From Chitinophagales bacterium 33-2 (GTDB taxonomy: Bacteria > Bacteroidota > Bacteroidia > Chitinophagales > Chitinophagaceae): DNA of 64,000 bases. Numbering within the stretch: the stretch's first letter is position 1; each line of letters starts with the position of its first letter. The stretch is from assembly GCA_002050435.1 (NCBI GenBank), contig MWYV01000031.1, positions 1 through 64,000 of the forward strand, read 5' to 3'. The notes under the pieces are model-generated. The model saw only the letters and a list, made by a program, of their open reading frames with translations. It ran no database searches and was not told the origin of the DNA. Both the position numbers and the translations under genes were made by a program. Positions 1-7,944 of this stretch are shown here, piece by piece.

Positions 1-192
1 GGAGAAACCTTTGTAGTTGACGTTGAACCCGGGGCTGAACAAGCCGGTGAAGACTTTACTGAAGAAATGCAAAATGCAATTCCTCATGTGATATTAACAC
101 TTCAACATCTTTCTAACCTGAACAGCGAAGAATTGATTAATTTTAAACCACTCTATGGCGATACATTAATTGAAGAAAAAACAGATGCCTGA
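1..192 (+). CDS. 3' end of an unidentified protein, cut by the window edge
   Basis: Frame 1 is open from the first base to a TGA at 190-192 and gives about 63 residues ending in GDTLIEEKTDA. The stretch is acidic, with a predicted helix around MQNAIPHVILTLQHL. I do not recognise the family. It overlaps the ATG of the next gene (185) by a few bases, so the two are probably translationally coupled and belong to the same operon. Because that operon runs into a Rieske-like protein and a hydrogenase maturation protease, a hydrogenase accessory role is possible, but this is inferred from position only. Confidence 0.6.
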   Translation, partial: GETFVVDVEPGAEQAGEDFTEEMQNAIPHVILTLQHLSNLNSEELINFKPLYGDTLIEEKTDA

Positions 193-598
193 AAATAATA
201 ATCATACAAATAAAAATGCAGTGGATGCCCTTTTTTGGCGTGAAGAAATCCTGCAGGTGCTTTATTGGATGGAAGGAGAAGGTTTAGAAACAGCGGTTCC
301 TTTCAGCCGGTTGATGGTTTTATTAAATACCAATTCAGACAATCTTTTATTTCATCTTCAAAAGAATGTAGCAGCTGGTTATCTGCAATCAAGTGATGAT
401 GGTATGACTGAAAACAGTTCTGTAAAGATGACACAATTCGGCAAAAAAGAAGCCGGTGCAATTTTTCGAAATGCATTTGAAGGCATGCAAAAAGCGGGTC
501 ACGGTGAGTGCGGGCCTGATTGCGAATTCTGCTACAGCGAAGGTGAAAAGCTGGAAGACTGCGTTCATAATTGTGCCGATAGCCGCCATCATCATTGA
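185..598 (+). CDS. Winged-helix-like small protein with Cys-rich C-terminus (hydrogenase locus)
   Basis: The ORF track starts at a TTG (170), but the ATG at 185 overlaps the upstream stop and is the likelier start, giving 137 residues. Residues about 15-100 look like a winged helix: helical segments (WREEILQVLYWM, PFSRLMVLLN) followed by a wing-like stretch. The C-terminus carries a Cys/His-rich segment, GHGECGPDCEFCYSEG then CVHNC and a terminal His run, which suggests metal binding. It could be a metal-sensing regulator or a metallochaperone-like accessory protein. No close family is recognised. Its place in front of the Rieske-like gene suggests a hydrogenase-related role by inference. Confidence 0.7.
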   Translation: MPENNNHTNKNAVDALFWREEILQVLYWMEGEGLETAVPFSRLMVLLNTNSDNLLFHLQKNVAAGYLQSSDDGMTENSSVKMTQFGKKEAGAIFRNAFEGMQKAGHGECGPDCEFCYSEGEKLEDCVHNCADSRHHH

Positions 599-825
599 TA
601 AATGGCCTAACTTTATTTGTGTCTTTTGCGGTTCCTTTATATCAATTGAATGTTTTTTACCACAAAGCAGAAGAATAGAAAAGTGATGCTGAAATGATGC
701 CATGAAAATAAACAGTACAAATGAGTGACCCCGCATAAAAGACGGGGGAGTTACAAACGGAGCTCCATTGAAATACAACTGATGGCTCCAACAAAAAGAA
801 AAGGTATAAAGCCAAAAGCTGAACA

Positions 826-1458
826 ATGGAAAGCATTTTCTTATCAGATACTGACTATGAGCAACTTGCTTCGCAAACAGAAGACCTGATTGCCAAAGTG
901 GATGACCTCCCCTACCCTAAAGTGAAAGATGATGTGCAGGCATTACTGCAAAATTTTGACATGCTTCACCGTGAAGCGCTTACCCGCTTATTCAAAGAAA
1001 TTATTATCAACTATCCCGCGCTGCACTCAAAAATGGAAAATGATAAAGCCGTATATTTATTGTTCAGCCTGTACGACCTTTTTCATAGCGATATACATAA
1101 TGAGATTTTATTGAGTGAGGATTTTGGTGGCAATGGTGATCAATACCCGCGATGGATACCTGTTGGCAATGCAAACGAACTGAAAGAAAATACGGCATAC
1201 AAATATGCCGAGGAAGGTGAAGTTGTTTTAATTTGTAAAACAGAAGGTACTGTGTATGCGGTTAAAAACTGTTGTGGCAACACTGCTTTGCCCCTTGATG
1301 GTGCGGCTATAGAAAAAGGTTATTTAATTTGTCCATGGCATGGATGCGCTTACCGTTTAAGTGATGGTGTTATGGAAACCAATCCAATGAACAAGCTCAA
1401 AAAATATCCTCTTACTATAGGTGATGAAGGGGTGATAAGATTAGGATTAAATATGTAA
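826..1458 (+). CDS. Rieske-domain protein with altered first cluster motif
   Basis: The 210-residue protein has two parts. Residues 1-100 are helical and unlike a ferredoxin. Residues about 105-210 form a Rieske fold: the second motif CPWHGCAYRLSDG is canonical, but the first motif, normally CxH, reads CGNTALPL, so the histidine ligand is replaced by Asn. No signal peptide is present, so it should be cytoplasmic. Similar helical-plus-Rieske proteins, sometimes with a NifU domain, accompany [NiFe]-hydrogenases in other phyla, which fits the protease gene downstream. If the cluster still forms it would need another ligand, since several extra Cys are nearby. There is a 227 bp gap before it with no convincing gene. 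Confidence 0.8.
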   Translation: MESIFLSDTDYEQLASQTEDLIAKVDDLPYPKVKDDVQALLQNFDMLHREALTRLFKEIIINYPALHSKMENDKAVYLLFSLYDLFHSDIHNEILLSEDFGGNGDQYPRWIPVGNANELKENTAYKYAEEGEVVLICKTEGTVYAVKNCCGNTALPLDGAAIEKGYLICPWHGCAYRLSDGVMETNPMNKLKKYPLTIGDEGVIRLGLNM

Positions 1459-1526
1459 ATACCTTATTCCTAACCGGATTCTCTGCCCTTGATTTCAATT
1501 ATAGTATTTTTATAATTTTTACCATT

Positions 1527-2756
1527 TTGTTATTTTTAAATTCATTCCTCATCAAGCAACATAAAATTCATATTGTACACGTCTTCCTTTTCTTTTGCAT
1601 AATTCACTCCGCTGGGTGTTATAGTTTGAAAAAGGCAGAAAACCTCTCAGGTAGCCAAAGTGATAATGAACTAATGCTGCAAACAATTCTAAAAGCCGGC
1701 GAGGCTCATCGTTATATCATCGCTGTGGACGCCGGTGAATTCGTTCATATCAAAGCGCTGCAGAATGGCATAGATGTTATTGCAAAAGTTTCGGATATAA
1801 CTAATAACTGGGAAGGGGTGTTTGATTCGCCAACAGGAGAATTAGGATCTGAAGATATTTACTTGCTTAGTCATGCCAAAACTAAATATGAAATAGAAAT
1901 TTATCCGGCTCAAAAATTCGCCGACCCCGGTACATACAAAATTGAAATTTTCCAAAAAAGAAAAGCTTCTATTGCCGATAAAAAATGGATGACTGCTTTG
2001 ACAGCAACCCAAAATGCTGCTAAGTTGCGCTCAAAGAATGAAACACGGAAGCAAAGTATAGAGCAGTATAAAACCGCACTTTCATTATGGAAGGAATTAA
2101 AAGATGATGTTCAGTACGCAAGTGCAATGCGATCGCTTGGCTTTGTATATATCCGAGAAAACAATTATGAAAAATCGCTTGAGATTTTTCATCAATTGCT
2201 ATCCCAATGGAAACAAATTGGAGATGTTCGCGCCGAAGGATTTACGCATTTAATTATCGGACGCATATATGACCTGCAAAAGAATTTCACAAAGTCGCTT
2301 GAATACAATCTAAGTTCTCTTCCATACTGGAAAACAGCAAAGGATACCGACCAGGAATCATTTGTTTTAATGAACATTGGTAATCTTTATGCTGACTTAA
2401 ACGATAAACAAAAATCAATTGATTTTTTTGAGCAGGCTCTGAAAATAAATGAACAATCAAAACGCGCCTCTATAAAAGCCGTAATACTGCGGGATTATGC
2501 GACAGCCATGTTATCCGTTGGGGCATTTGAAAAAGCAATTCTGCTGTATGGTCAATCAATAAATCAATGGCAAATCACAGTCAATAAACTGGAAGAAGCC
2601 AAAACTGCTGTAATGCTTGCCGCATATTTTGCAGAAAAAAATAATAAGGAAAAAGCGACTCAGTATTATCAGCACGCCCTTGAAATATGGAAAACGTTGG
2701 ATGAGCAAAATGAAATGAAAAAAATTCAATCAGCTTTGGATAGGTTAAGAAAATAG
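1527..2756 (+). CDS. TPR-repeat lipoprotein resembling the N-terminal part of CHAT proteins
   Basis: The 409-residue reading starts at a TTG; no ATG is near. A hydrophobic stretch (HVFLFFCIIH) ends in the lipobox-like SAGC at about residue 31, so the protein is probably exported and lipidated. Residues 50-150 form the beta-rich domain (GIDVIAKVSD, SPTGELGSED) that in larger proteins precedes TPRs and a C-terminal CHAT peptidase. Residues 165-405 are TPR units (ASAMRSLGFVYI, NIGNLYADLNDKQKSIDFF). The frame stops cleanly after the TPRs with no CHAT domain. It is probably a protein-interaction scaffold at the envelope. The start is the uncertain part. Confidence 0.75.
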   Translation: MLFLNSFLIKQHKIHIVHVFLFFCIIHSAGCYSLKKAENLSGSQSDNELMLQTILKAGEAHRYIIAVDAGEFVHIKALQNGIDVIAKVSDITNNWEGVFDSPTGELGSEDIYLLSHAKTKYEIEIYPAQKFADPGTYKIEIFQKRKASIADKKWMTALTATQNAAKLRSKNETRKQSIEQYKTALSLWKELKDDVQYASAMRSLGFVYIRENNYEKSLEIFHQLLSQWKQIGDVRAEGFTHLIIGRIYDLQKNFTKSLEYNLSSLPYWKTAKDTDQESFVLMNIGNLYADLNDKQKSIDFFEQALKINEQSKRASIKAVILRDYATAMLSVGAFEKAILLYGQSINQWQITVNKLEEAKTAVMLAAYFAEKNNKEKATQYYQHALEIWKTLDEQNEMKKIQSALDRLRK

Positions 2757-2889
2757 ATCCCTTGAGCAGAGTTGAATTTGGAATTTGAGGATATTAAATC
2801 CTGGTCTGTAACCTTGCCATAAATATTTTATCGTAGTTTGTATCAGCTAATTTGTTGATTTTTAAAATAGTTTTCAAACCTTTTTTTCT

Positions 2890-3732
2890 ATGACTAAAAG
2901 ATTTCTTCCCATTTCTGCGATTGTTCTTTCTATCACTGTTATGTTTTCATGTAAAGAAAACAGTTCTGGTGATACAAAAATCAATACATCAACTAACAGT
3001 GAGTTGCCTGTAAATATGGACGACTCTTCACGTGCTATTATTGACCGTGCTATTGCTTATGCAGGTGGATATGAAGCCTGGAACCAGAAGAAGACCATCT
3101 CATTTGATAAGAAAAGCATCAGTTATGATAGCACAGGTAAAGTAATAAGAGAAACGAACATGCACCTGGATTATATGATGAAGCCAGAGTTTAGAGCGAA
3201 GCTTACTTATAAGCTGAATGACACCACTATCACGCTAATTCATGATGGACAAAAAGCACGTAAGTTTTATAATGGTCAAATGTCGGATGAACAGAAAGAT
3301 ATTGATGCTGCCTGGAATTCATCGTTTGGCTCTCAATTTGTAATGTGCATGCCTTTTAAACTGAAAGACCCGGGCATTAAAGCTGAATATGCAGGGCAGG
3401 TAACATTGTCTGATGGTACACCTGCTCAGGTGGTAAAAACCGCGTACACAGAAGGTGCCGGCAGTAACCCCAACCACGTATGGTATTACTATTTTGAGCC
3501 AGGTACCGGTAAACTGCTTGCCAACTCGCTTTACACCAAAAACTACTGGGATTTTACCAGGTATGAAACTTTTGAAAAAACAGGCGGATTGATAATGCCT
3601 TCAGTTCGTAAAGGTTATGTAGCAGATACTTTAAATAAACCTACAAGGCTGGTATCAGTCAGTACACAGTATAATATTACCTTTGATAAAGGATTACCTG
3701 AAGATTATTTTAAAATGCCTGATGGAAAATGA
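2890..3732 (+). CDS. LolA-like/DUF6503-type outer-membrane lipoprotein
   Basis: The 280-residue protein has a clear lipoprotein signal (ITVMFSC, Cys about 21). The body contains AYAGGYEAWNQKKTI, a central MPFKLKDPGIKAEY and YYYFEPGTGKLL, the pattern of a beta-rich LolA-like lipoprotein family common in Bacteroidota. The function is unknown; LolA-like folds bind lipids or lipoproteins. Its last codons overlap the start of the hydrogenase maturation protease by 11 bases, so the two are translationally coupled. The protein encoded after the protease has the same pattern (VGGMENWKGI, FPFKLTDDGVK), so the pair look like diverged paralogues. The family name is from memory and needs a profile search. 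Confidence 0.75.
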   Translation: MTKRFLPISAIVLSITVMFSCKENSSGDTKINTSTNSELPVNMDDSSRAIIDRAIAYAGGYEAWNQKKTISFDKKSISYDSTGKVIRETNMHLDYMMKPEFRAKLTYKLNDTTITLIHDGQKARKFYNGQMSDEQKDIDAAWNSSFGSQFVMCMPFKLKDPGIKAEYAGQVTLSDGTPAQVVKTAYTEGAGSNPNHVWYYYFEPGTGKLLANSLYTKNYWDFTRYETFEKTGGLIMPSVRKGYVADTLNKPTRLVSVSTQYNITFDKGLPEDYFKMPDGK

Positions 3733-4252
3733 TATACGTAAAATATTAATTGCAGGTGTTGGCAATGAGCTAAGGCAGGACGATGCATTTGGGGTAATGT
3801 TAGCGCAGAAGCTACAGGTAGAAGCATCACTTCCGCCTTCGGTAAAAGTGATGGAAATTGGGTCGGCCGGTATTCATTTGGTGCAGCAGTTATTTGATAA
3901 ATATGATGTGCTGCTATTGTTAGACATTGTAAAATGGGGGGAGGCAGCGGGAACGATTCATTTTAAAGAAGTAGAGGTAAAAGATATCGCCGAATTGCCA
4001 ACTGACGAAAAGAATGCGTTTTTAGCCGATATGCATTACATCAATCCATTAAAGGCTTTAATGATGGCAAAAGCATTAAAAGTTTTACCAAAACAAGTTT
4101 TGTTCTTAGGATGCGAATCGGAAGAGCATGAAGAGATTGGAATTGGTATAAGTGCAGCCGTGGAAGCAGCACTGCCGATAGCTTACATTAAAGTAAAAGA
4201 TTGGTTAAACAACAATGTTTACGCTAGGTCCTTAGGTGCTTCCTGTACGTGA
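3722..4252 (+). CDS. [NiFe]-hydrogenase maturation endopeptidase (HyaD/HupD type)
   Basis: This family removes the C-terminal peptide of the hydrogenase large subunit after nickel is inserted. The ATG at 3722, which overlaps the upstream stop, replaces the TTG-initiated longer reading in the ORF track and gives 176 residues. The N-terminus GVGNELRQDDAFG is the family signature, with the Asp that contacts nickel. LLLDIVKWG and the MHYINPL segment supply the other expected Asp/His positions. LFLGCESEE is also usual. It is cytoplasmic. The hydrogenase subunits are not in the window and probably lie to its left. This gene is the main evidence that the left edge is a hydrogenase locus. Confidence 0.88.
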   Translation: MENDIRKILIAGVGNELRQDDAFGVMLAQKLQVEASLPPSVKVMEIGSAGIHLVQQLFDKYDVLLLLDIVKWGEAAGTIHFKEVEVKDIAELPTDEKNAFLADMHYINPLKALMMAKALKVLPKQVLFLGCESEEHEEIGIGISAAVEAALPIAYIKVKDWLNNNVYARSLGASCT

Positions 4253-4319
4253 TTTTGAATTATTAAAAATTTGTAGTACTGCGTTAAAAATATTAAATTA
4301 CACAACCAAATTTTATACA

Positions 4320-5258
4320 ATGAAAGATTCTGAAAACCAACATCAGTCAGAAGATACTGAAGAGGTAAAACTGCCGTGGAAAACAGAACTTGAGGTAAAA
4401 GACCTTATCAAGCCTATTACTATCAGGCGGATAAAAATTTTACAAACATTGGGTATTTTCCTGTTATTATTTGCGATAGGATTTTTTACTTGGTGGCTGT
4501 TTGTAAAACCACCATCAGGGGAACAAATCGTAAGTGACATGGTGAAAGCAGTTGGCGGAATGGAGAATTGGAAAGGTATAAAGGATGGAAGCTTTGTTCG
4601 TACGCACCGGCTATATGATGAGAACGGGAAAGTCATCAAGGAGTCTGAAGAAACGTTTTTATTTAAAAACAACGACGAAGGTCACCAGCTTTTAATAAAA
4701 TCAATGGGTAAAGAAGGTGAGGTTGTAGTGGGACGGGATAAGGGTGGATTTTGGGCTATTCAAAATAATAAAGAAGTAAACCCTGTATCGCTTTCAAAAG
4801 AGATGGAGTTTATGTGTAGTGATGATGGATGCTCACCTCTTTGTGCAAGTGAAATGGCGTTATACCGTATGTCGTTCCCTTTTAAGTTAACTGACGATGG
4901 AGTGAAGCCCCGTAATGCAGGAACAGCGATGTTAAATGGGGAAAAGGCAATATTGTTAGATGTGACTTTTGACCCGAAGGTTGGACGGGACCGCTGGGTT
5001 TTTTATGTTGACCCCAACGATAAATTAATAAGGAAAATTGAACATTATCCATCGCTGAAAAGCAATGTACAGCCGGAAGAAATTTACCTTGACGATTTTA
5101 AAAGGGAAGGCAATATTGTTTTAAGCCATTCTAATAAATATTACCGGAGTAATGGAAAAATTTTAGAAGAATATTTAATTTCAGACGTGAAATTCAATTC
5201 CTCATTATCTGCGGATGTTTTCAACAGACCTCAACAGTTGAGTAGCCTGAATAGGTAA
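4320..5258 (+). CDS. Membrane-anchored LolA-like/DUF6503-type protein, paralogue of 2890-3732
   Basis: The ORF track extends to 4236, but the ATG at 4320 (MKDSENQHQSED) is the natural start, giving 312 residues. An acidic cytoplasmic N-terminus of about 45 residues leads into one transmembrane segment (LGIFLLLFAIGFFTWWLFV), so the rest is periplasmic. The body repeats the pattern of the lipoprotein two genes upstream: AVGGMENWKGI, FPFKLTDDGVKPRNAG, WVFYVDPNDKLI. A loop MCSDDGCSPLCASEM has three Cys not present in the paralogue. It follows the hydrogenase protease by 67 bp and is probably in the same transcript. Its function is unknown; an envelope role connected to the hydrogenase is a guess from context. 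Confidence 0.75.
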   Translation: MKDSENQHQSEDTEEVKLPWKTELEVKDLIKPITIRRIKILQTLGIFLLLFAIGFFTWWLFVKPPSGEQIVSDMVKAVGGMENWKGIKDGSFVRTHRLYDENGKVIKESEETFLFKNNDEGHQLLIKSMGKEGEVVVGRDKGGFWAIQNNKEVNPVSLSKEMEFMCSDDGCSPLCASEMALYRMSFPFKLTDDGVKPRNAGTAMLNGEKAILLDVTFDPKVGRDRWVFYVDPNDKLIRKIEHYPSLKSNVQPEEIYLDDFKREGNIVLSHSNKYYRSNGKILEEYLISDVKFNSSLSADVFNRPQQLSSLNR

Positions 5259-5382
5259 AGTGATTAAACAATTTTAAAGAAATGGTCGAAAGATTTCACT
5301 TTAGCTCATTATCTCCTATTTTAAACTTGCAGTGGAATGGTAGCGATTGTACAACTAATCCGCATGAGCTTTTATCTAAACC

Positions 5383-5826
5383 ATGGAGCTTGAAATCATC
5401 CTAAGAATTATTTTAGAAGATTCAACTCCTGGAGTTGACTATGGATTACAGGAAGGTAAGGGTGTAGATTTCAAAACCGTTGAGACGAAGAGAGGTCATG
5501 GTGGCAGTTTGCAATTTGAATGCAGGGTTAGAGTAAAATCTTCTGCCGGCAACCCTCCTGTTTTTCTTGGACCGTTTGCGCAAGGCCCGCGCGGTGACCG
5601 GTTTATTTATATTGATATTGGAACTTTTGCAGGGCAAAAAGATTCATGTTGGAGCCGCCGTTTAAAAATTCCATTGACAGGGATAACACCGGAAATTATA
5701 AAGCAATCAGTATCTGACTCTAACATGTTATGTGAAGCATTCGTCCCCGGTTCAGAAAAAGGAGGCGGACCAAATTGCGGAACGGTAAAACCTTTCAATG
5801 GATGGAAACTGAGACGGAGTGAATAG
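5383..5826 (+). CDS. DUF5990 family protein
   Basis: The 147-residue soluble protein matches a small conserved family I know as DUF5990: start ELEIILRIILEDSTPGVDYGL, core GPFAQGPRGDRFIYIDIGT and SCWSRRLKIPLTGIT. The strongly conserved glycines and the absence of a signal peptide suggest a compact cytoplasmic beta protein. No function is established to my knowledge. It lies after the hydrogenase accessory genes and converges with the CooC-like gene, the two stops being 12 bp apart without a terminator hairpin between them. There is no evidence that it works with the hydrogenase. Confidence 0.8.
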   Translation: MELEIILRIILEDSTPGVDYGLQEGKGVDFKTVETKRGHGGSLQFECRVRVKSSAGNPPVFLGPFAQGPRGDRFIYIDIGTFAGQKDSCWSRRLKIPLTGITPEIIKQSVSDSNMLCEAFVPGSEKGGGPNCGTVKPFNGWKLRRSE

Positions 5827-5837
5827 CCGTTTGGATG

Positions 5838-6614
5838 TTATGCTTTTACAGTTTCCAGCAAATCGTTTGCTAACTGATTTATAGCCAGTAAAGCGGGTGA
5901 ACCATCAATAGCATTGATATCTAATGAACCAGTTTTATCGGCTTCGGCAATAGTAGCATCATATGGAATAACTGCAATAACCGGTAAATTTGTCTGTAAA
6001 CAAAATTGACGAATGGCTTCTTCATCTTCTGCATTCTTTACTTTATTTGCAACAGCAACTATATTTTTGATTTCAAGCTCTTTACCCAGGCGCTGAAAAC
6101 GGGCAACTGCCTCCATGGAACGATAATAGGGTTCCACCACACAAAGCAAAACATCAACATATTTTGAAGTGCCCCGTTTCATTTGTTCAAGCGAAGCTTC
6201 AAGATCAAGCAAAGTTACTTGTTCACTTTCTTCCAAAGCAGTATGAATTATTTCTCTCACAGTAGTATGAATACCGCACATACATCCTGTACCTGCATGT
6301 TCCGGCTGCCCTACGGCTAACAAAGTAACATTATCGTTAGTTTTTACACCATAATTATCCATCACTTCAGATAGTGGTGCATTAAGTTTAGCATATTTTT
6401 TACCATCATCCTTTTCATAAACCTCCAGTAACTTTGAAGTAAGTGCTTTAGGCATTGTAGCCTTGGGATCTATGCCCAGCGTTAGTGCCAGGTTTGGATT
6501 TGGATCACCATCAATAGCAAGTACAGAAATACCTTTACTACCTAAACTTCTGCATAATAATCCACTGATAGTTGTTTTACCCACCCCTCCTTTTCCACAT
6601 ACAGCTATTTTCAT
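5838..6614 (-). CDS. CooC-type nickel-insertion ATPase (MinD/ParA superfamily)
   Basis: The 258-residue P-loop ATPase has the deviant Walker A GKGGVGKTT at residues 7-15 and IDGDPNPNLALTLG at the switch region. It also has the CxC pair in GTGCMCGIH that in CooC dimers binds nickel. CooC proteins mature Ni,Fe-carbon monoxide dehydrogenase. No CODH gene is visible here, and the nearest nickel enzyme context is the hydrogenase maturation protease 1.6 kb away on the other strand. A role in hydrogenase nickel handling or for a CODH elsewhere are both possible. It ends close to the opposite-strand DUF5990 gene and lies 28 bp downstream of the lipoprotein gene at 6643-7302. Confidence 0.85.
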   Translation of the reverse strand: MKIAVCGKGGVGKTTISGLLCRSLGSKGISVLAIDGDPNPNLALTLGIDPKATMPKALTSKLLEVYEKDDGKKYAKLNAPLSEVMDNYGVKTNDNVTLLAVGQPEHAGTGCMCGIHTTVREIIHTALEESEQVTLLDLEASLEQMKRGTSKYVDVLLCVVEPYYRSMEAVARFQRLGKELEIKNIVAVANKVKNAEDEEAIRQFCLQTNLPVIAVIPYDATIAEADKTGSLDINAIDGSPALLAINQLANDLLETVKA

Positions 6615-6642
6615 TATTTAAATTTTATGATGATAGCTAAAG

Positions 6643-7302
6643 TTAATTATATTTTATTTGGATGCCTGTAAACCAAAGATGAAACTTTCCATCTTTTGTT
6701 TTGTGATCCTGCGCAATCTGTAGCCCATTAAAATCTCTATAGTTTTCCCAGGTTGTTATTAATGAGGGTTTTGCAGCACCCGCGCTATGATACGCCCACT
6801 CTTGTATACGTTTTTTTTCATCTATATATACATCGTATATATCACCCGGCGTAAAACCATCTTTGTCATTATATTTTATTGTGATCTTATGCAGGCTTTT
6901 GCCACTGATAGGCGCTGGCTTCATGCTGCTGTCTGTAAATTCAAAGCCATCGTCCCAACCCAGGTGAAAAGGAAACAACAGCCAATATTCATCGTTCGTA
7001 AACCGCGCATTCAACTTCTTTAATTCTTGTGTTGAAGTATCCGTTCTTTTAAATTTTGTATGGCTACTATCCGTTATAAAAACTACTTCATTGCTTTTTG
7101 GATACCATTGCCAGTGGCGGCTGGATGCCGGAGCCGTATCCCGTTGTACATTAAATATAAATTCCAGCATTTGCACTTTGCTGAAGTTATTGATACCATT
7201 AGCAACTGAAACTTGATCTGTAATCTTTTCTTCCGAAGTTTGCTGATTACAAAATTGTAAAACTATAAGGCAAGAAAAAAGTAAGCCAAATTTCATATTC
7301 AA
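6643..7302 (-). CDS. Lipoprotein of unknown function (LolA-like pattern)
   Basis: The 219-residue protein has a lipoprotein signal (LIVLQFC, Cys about 18). Later features are YWLLFPFHLGWDDGFEF, GDIYDVYIDEKKRIQEWAYH and WENYRDFNGLQIAQDHKT, which recall the LolA-like lipoproteins at 2890 and 4320, in which a 'PF.L..D' motif is followed by a 'Y.D...' strand. It lies directly upstream of the CooC-like gene on the same strand with 28 bp between, so the two may be co-transcribed. The start MNMK could be either of two ATGs. No function is known; homology to the other two is suggested rather than proven. Confidence 0.7.
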   Translation of the reverse strand: MNMKFGLLFSCLIVLQFCNQQTSEEKITDQVSVANGINNFSKVQMLEFIFNVQRDTAPASSRHWQWYPKSNEVVFITDSSHTKFKRTDTSTQELKKLNARFTNDEYWLLFPFHLGWDDGFEFTDSSMKPAPISGKSLHKITIKYNDKDGFTPGDIYDVYIDEKKRIQEWAYHSAGAAKPSLITTWENYRDFNGLQIAQDHKTKDGKFHLWFTGIQIKYN

Positions 7303-7441
7303 AGTTATTCCTGTCTGCGCCAGATTAAAAGTAAGATTATATAGTAATCACAACTCAATGATTCAGCTTTTGTTCCTAAATAATTATCTGAAAAACAAAT
7401 TGCTTTCAAAGTATTTACTCATTTTATCAATCAATAGGATT

Positions 7442-7944
7442 GCTGCAGATGTACACCACATCCCAAAAGAATGGATAAAAAAGTACAGCGATAGCTTCTA
7501 ATTGGATTTATAAAAAATTGCCCGATAACACGGCAGCTAATGATATTTTGCAGAAAAACATTTATTGCTGCAAGGAAGCACTTCAGATGTTCTAAAAAAG
7601 AAGGCCGTAGTAAACTTGGCTTTTCGCCATATTAAAAAATAAGCTGGTTGATCATTACAGAACTAAAGCCCGATCTTTAACTACTGCGATCGACAGCAGT
7701 TATTTTTCTGACGATGCCGATCATTGGACCCATAATGCCTGCACCAGGCAATGGCACGATGCTGAGGCCGCCTTAAACAAAATGAATTTTGCGCCTTGCC
7801 GGAGCATTGTAAAACCAAACTCAACACATTACAACAATCAAGTTTTTCAATGAAGTGTTAAATGACAATGAAACCGCATTTATTTGTAAGGTTTTGCAGA
7901 TCGCTTCGTCTAACTATATTGATACCGGCAATTGTATTTCGTAG
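7442..7944 (+). pseudogene. Decayed ECF-type RNA polymerase sigma factor
   Basis: No intact frame exists, but the pieces of an ECF sigma factor follow in order across frames. EWIKKYSDSF is at about 7469-7498, then a stop. WIYKKLPDNTAANDILQ comes next in another frame, then TFIAARKHF, then region 2.4-like TWLFAILKNKLVDHYRTKAR, then SYFSDD, LPEHCKTKL, and a region 4-like NETAFICKVLQIASSNY. At least four frameshifts or stops break it, and the C-terminal helix-turn-helix end is missing. No anti-sigma or other partner is adjacent. It is a relic, not an expressed regulator. Exact limits are approximate. Confidence 0.8.

Noticed and set aside
389-826. 145-residue ORF antisense to the winged-helix-like gene
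   Set aside because: Lies opposite a coding region and the following gap; composition typical of a shadow frame.
6787-7023. 78-residue plus-strand ORF opposite the lipoprotein gene at 6643-7302
   Set aside because: Shadow of the minus-strand gene; no start context or family.
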